This document shows, one piece after another, positions 6,535 through 8,171 of a stretch of 8,171 nucleotides of DNA. The position numbers and the translations under genes were made by a program. Each line of letters opens with the position of its first letter. The first letter of the stretch is position 1. The notes below the pieces were generated by a model, which had not been told where the DNA came from, searched no databases, and worked only from the letters and a program-made list of their open reading frames with translations. Source of the DNA: Bacteriovoracales bacterium. Lineage in GTDB: Bacteria > Bdellovibrionota > Bacteriovoracia > Bacteriovoracales > Bacteriovoracaceae. The DNA lies in NCBI GenBank assembly GCA_007117175.1, contig SKGZ01000020.1:1-8171 (forward strand), written 5' to 3'.

Positions 6535-8171
6535 TCATTTTTTTAGTTTTTCACTTAAGTTCTGTAGACTGCATTTTTCGATTTCATAAGGACGCATCAT
6601 TTGAGCAAAACTTTGATGAGTGGCTGACTTCCATTTGGCGGTTCTTCCATCGCTAATCACCACTTGCCCACTGTCACTAGCACTGCGAATGAGCCTTCCC
6701 AGTTTTTGCAGTAAAAGCTTGGCACGAGTCACTAAAAAATAATCTTGAAACTCATTGCCAAATTTTTCTTGAAATCTCTGCCGTCTTTTTTGGGTTAATA
6801 AATCAAAAGACAAATCCGGAATTTTATCCACATAAATAAATTTCAATAAATCCCCTGGCAGATCAATTCCTTCTGAAAATGCCTCTTTACCCAATAAAAT
6901 TGCCTTACTTGCCTTCTTAAAATCCTCCACCGTAGTTTTACCCATTCCTTGATAAAATAATTGGATGTCTGTGCTTGCTAGAGTCTGCAGTAAAACCTCT
7001 CTGGCCTTCTCAAAACGAATATTAGAAGAAAAAAGCAAGAGTGATTTTCCTGATAAATTCATGATATGGGGAATAATCAAATCCATAATAGTAGGGATAA
7101 ACTCCTCACTATTCATATTGGGAGTGTCATCCACTAAATAAACCTGTGCACTTTTTTGATAATCAAAAATAGGTGGTAGTACTAATGCTGATTCAAAGCG
7201 CTTGGCCTGTTCTAGTAAGTGATAACCTGTGGACCAATCCAGTAACTGAGAACCAAAGTCTCCCTGAAGTGTCATCAAGGTCGCAGAATTGAGAATCACC
7301 GCGTGACGATCTTGATAGATCATCTCTTTTGCTTTTTCTGTGGCCTCAATGGGTGTGGATTTTAAAATAAACCCCTCAGACTTAAGAAATTTCATCACTC
7401 TGCAATGTTCTGGATTGTCAGTTAAAATTTCTTGAAAAGTGTCCAGCAAGTCTTGCAGTTTCAGGTAAAAATTTTCAAAACGATTCAAGGCCATTAATTG
7501 CTCATCTTGAAAATTGCGTTGCTCGATTTTCTGGTAAGACTTTGTTAATTGATCTGAATAATTTTTTAAGCAATCAAACAGAGAATCCAAATGATTTTTA
7601 ATCATCACCCCTAATTCACTATGGGGTAATTTAAACTCTCGTTCATTCCAAAAGACCTCTTGATAGCGAGGTTGATCTTGAAAAAACCTTTCCATCAAAG
7701 AATCAAGTGGATCAAACTCTTCTTGAATTTTTTTCTTCAATCGCTCCAAGTCATTTTGCAAAGACTTAATTTGATTTTCCCCAATCTCCAATTGGCGTAA
7801 AAGAAAAAGCAAGGCGCCCATATGCCAACCTGAAATCAAGCTTTGCAAGAAAACCTGAAGCTCCTTACTTTGAATTTCATAGCTAATCGCACTATCTAAG
7901 TATGATTCTAAGCGATGTGCTTCATCTATAATCACCGAATCAGCTTGCGGTAAGCTTTGTGGCCAATTAAAAAATAAAGCATGGTTCACAATTAAAAGAT
8001 CCGCCTGGCGGGCCTTTAAAATTGATTCACGATAAGAGCATCCTTTCTCATAGGGACAATCACTTCCCAAACAGGCCCTGGCATTTAATTGAATTAGTTT
8101 TTGCCTGTGCTGCCACTGAGGAAGACTTTTACTGAGTACATAGGGAATGGAATCAGTGGTGATAAAATCAC
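6535..8171 (-). CDS. DinG/YoaA-like XPD-family Fe-S DNA helicase (N-terminus beyond right edge)
   Basis: This is the C-terminal 544 residues of a superfamily 2, XPD/DinG-type ATP-dependent DNA helicase; such enzymes unwind DNA 5' to 3' and act in repair and at stalled or R-looped forks. The frame is open to the window edge, so Walker A and the first cluster cysteine are not visible. Numbering from the edge, C33, C38 and C44 (x4, x5) match the last three Fe-S ligands of E. coli DinG in spacing. ARQADLLIVNHAL follows, then the DEAH box (82-85, in VIIDEAHRLE), motif III SAT (295-297), LLLFSSN (377-383), motif V EAFSEGIDLPG (429-439) and motif VI QKLGRLIR (488-495). The long charged, helical stretch between DEAH and SAT corresponds to the Arch domain. 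A TTG at 8070 is not a real start, because homology continues upstream. DinG cannot be told from YoaA or another paralogue here. It is on the same strand as nqr but has no evident functional link to it. Confidence 0.9.
   Translation of the reverse strand, partial: DFITTDSIPYVLSKSLPQWQHRQKLIQLNARACLGSDCPYEKGCSYRESILKARQADLLIVNHALFFNWPQSLPQADSVIIDEAHRLESYLDSAISYEIQSKELQVFLQSLISGWHMGALLFLLRQLEIGENQIKSLQNDLERLKKKIQEEFDPLDSLMERFFQDQPRYQEVFWNEREFKLPHSELGVMIKNHLDSLFDCLKNYSDQLTKSYQKIEQRNFQDEQLMALNRFENFYLKLQDLLDTFQEILTDNPEHCRVMKFLKSEGFILKSTPIEATEKAKEMIYQDRHAVILNSATLMTLQGDFGSQLLDWSTGYHLLEQAKRFESALVLPPIFDYQKSAQVYLVDDTPNMNSEEFIPTIMDLIIPHIMNLSGKSLLLFSSNIRFEKAREVLLQTLASTDIQLFYQGMGKTTVEDFKKASKAILLGKEAFSEGIDLPGDLLKFIYVDKIPDLSFDLLTQKRRQRFQEKFGNEFQDYFLVTRAKLLLQKLGRLIRSASDSGQVVISDGRTAKWKSATHQSFAQMMRPYEIEKCSLQNLSEKLKK

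Noticed and set aside
1..8171. A possible new multi-gene system, mobile element or CRISPR array
   Set aside because: All the coding capacity is explained by nqrABCDEF, apbE and a helicase. No transposase, long repeats, spacer arrays or unexplained gaps over about 100 bp are present.

Overview
The window comes from a Gram-negative bacterium that looks moderately AT-rich by eye. It carries almost the whole operon for the sodium-translocating NADH:quinone oxidoreductase (Na+-NQR), and every gene is on the minus strand. The protein sequences resemble the Vibrio/gammaproteobacterial type of NQR. Operons of this kind are common in marine and host-associated Gram-negatives, but the species cannot be fixed from this window.

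In transcription order (right to left), the window opens with the 3' part of a DinG/XPD-family iron-sulfur DNA helicase (6535-8171, running off the right edge). A 101-bp gap (6434-6534) follows, holding the nqr leader and an AT-rich inverted repeat. Then come nqrA (5081-6433), nqrB (3876-5075), nqrC (3098-3883), nqrD (2484-3101), nqrE (1860-2471) and nqrF (643-1863). Last is the 5' two-thirds or so of an apbE-type flavin transferase gene (1-643, running off the left edge). Spacing is very tight: junctions overlap by 8, 4, 4 and 1 nt or leave gaps of 5 and 12 nt. Most starts have an AAGGA/GGAGG-type ribosome binding site inside the preceding gene, so the block is almost certainly one co-transcribed, translationally coupled operon.

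The genes form one functional unit. NqrF oxidises NADH through FAD and a [2Fe-2S] cluster. Electrons pass through the NqrD/NqrE intramembrane iron-sulfur site, the covalent FMN of NqrC and the covalent FMN of NqrB, and reach ubiquinone in the NqrA/NqrB region, while Na+ is exported. ApbE attaches the two FMNs to threonines in NqrB and NqrC, which explains its place in the operon. All cofactor residues I looked for are present. The main oddity is in NqrC, whose flavinylation motif reads SGST instead of SGAT, with a perfect 9-bp tandem duplication about 50 bp upstream of it.

I see no mobile element, CRISPR array, RNA gene or clearly new system. The observations worth a second look are variations on a known complex: the NqrC motif, the duplication, the leader inverted repeat, an ApbE without a lipobox, and some start-codon choices.
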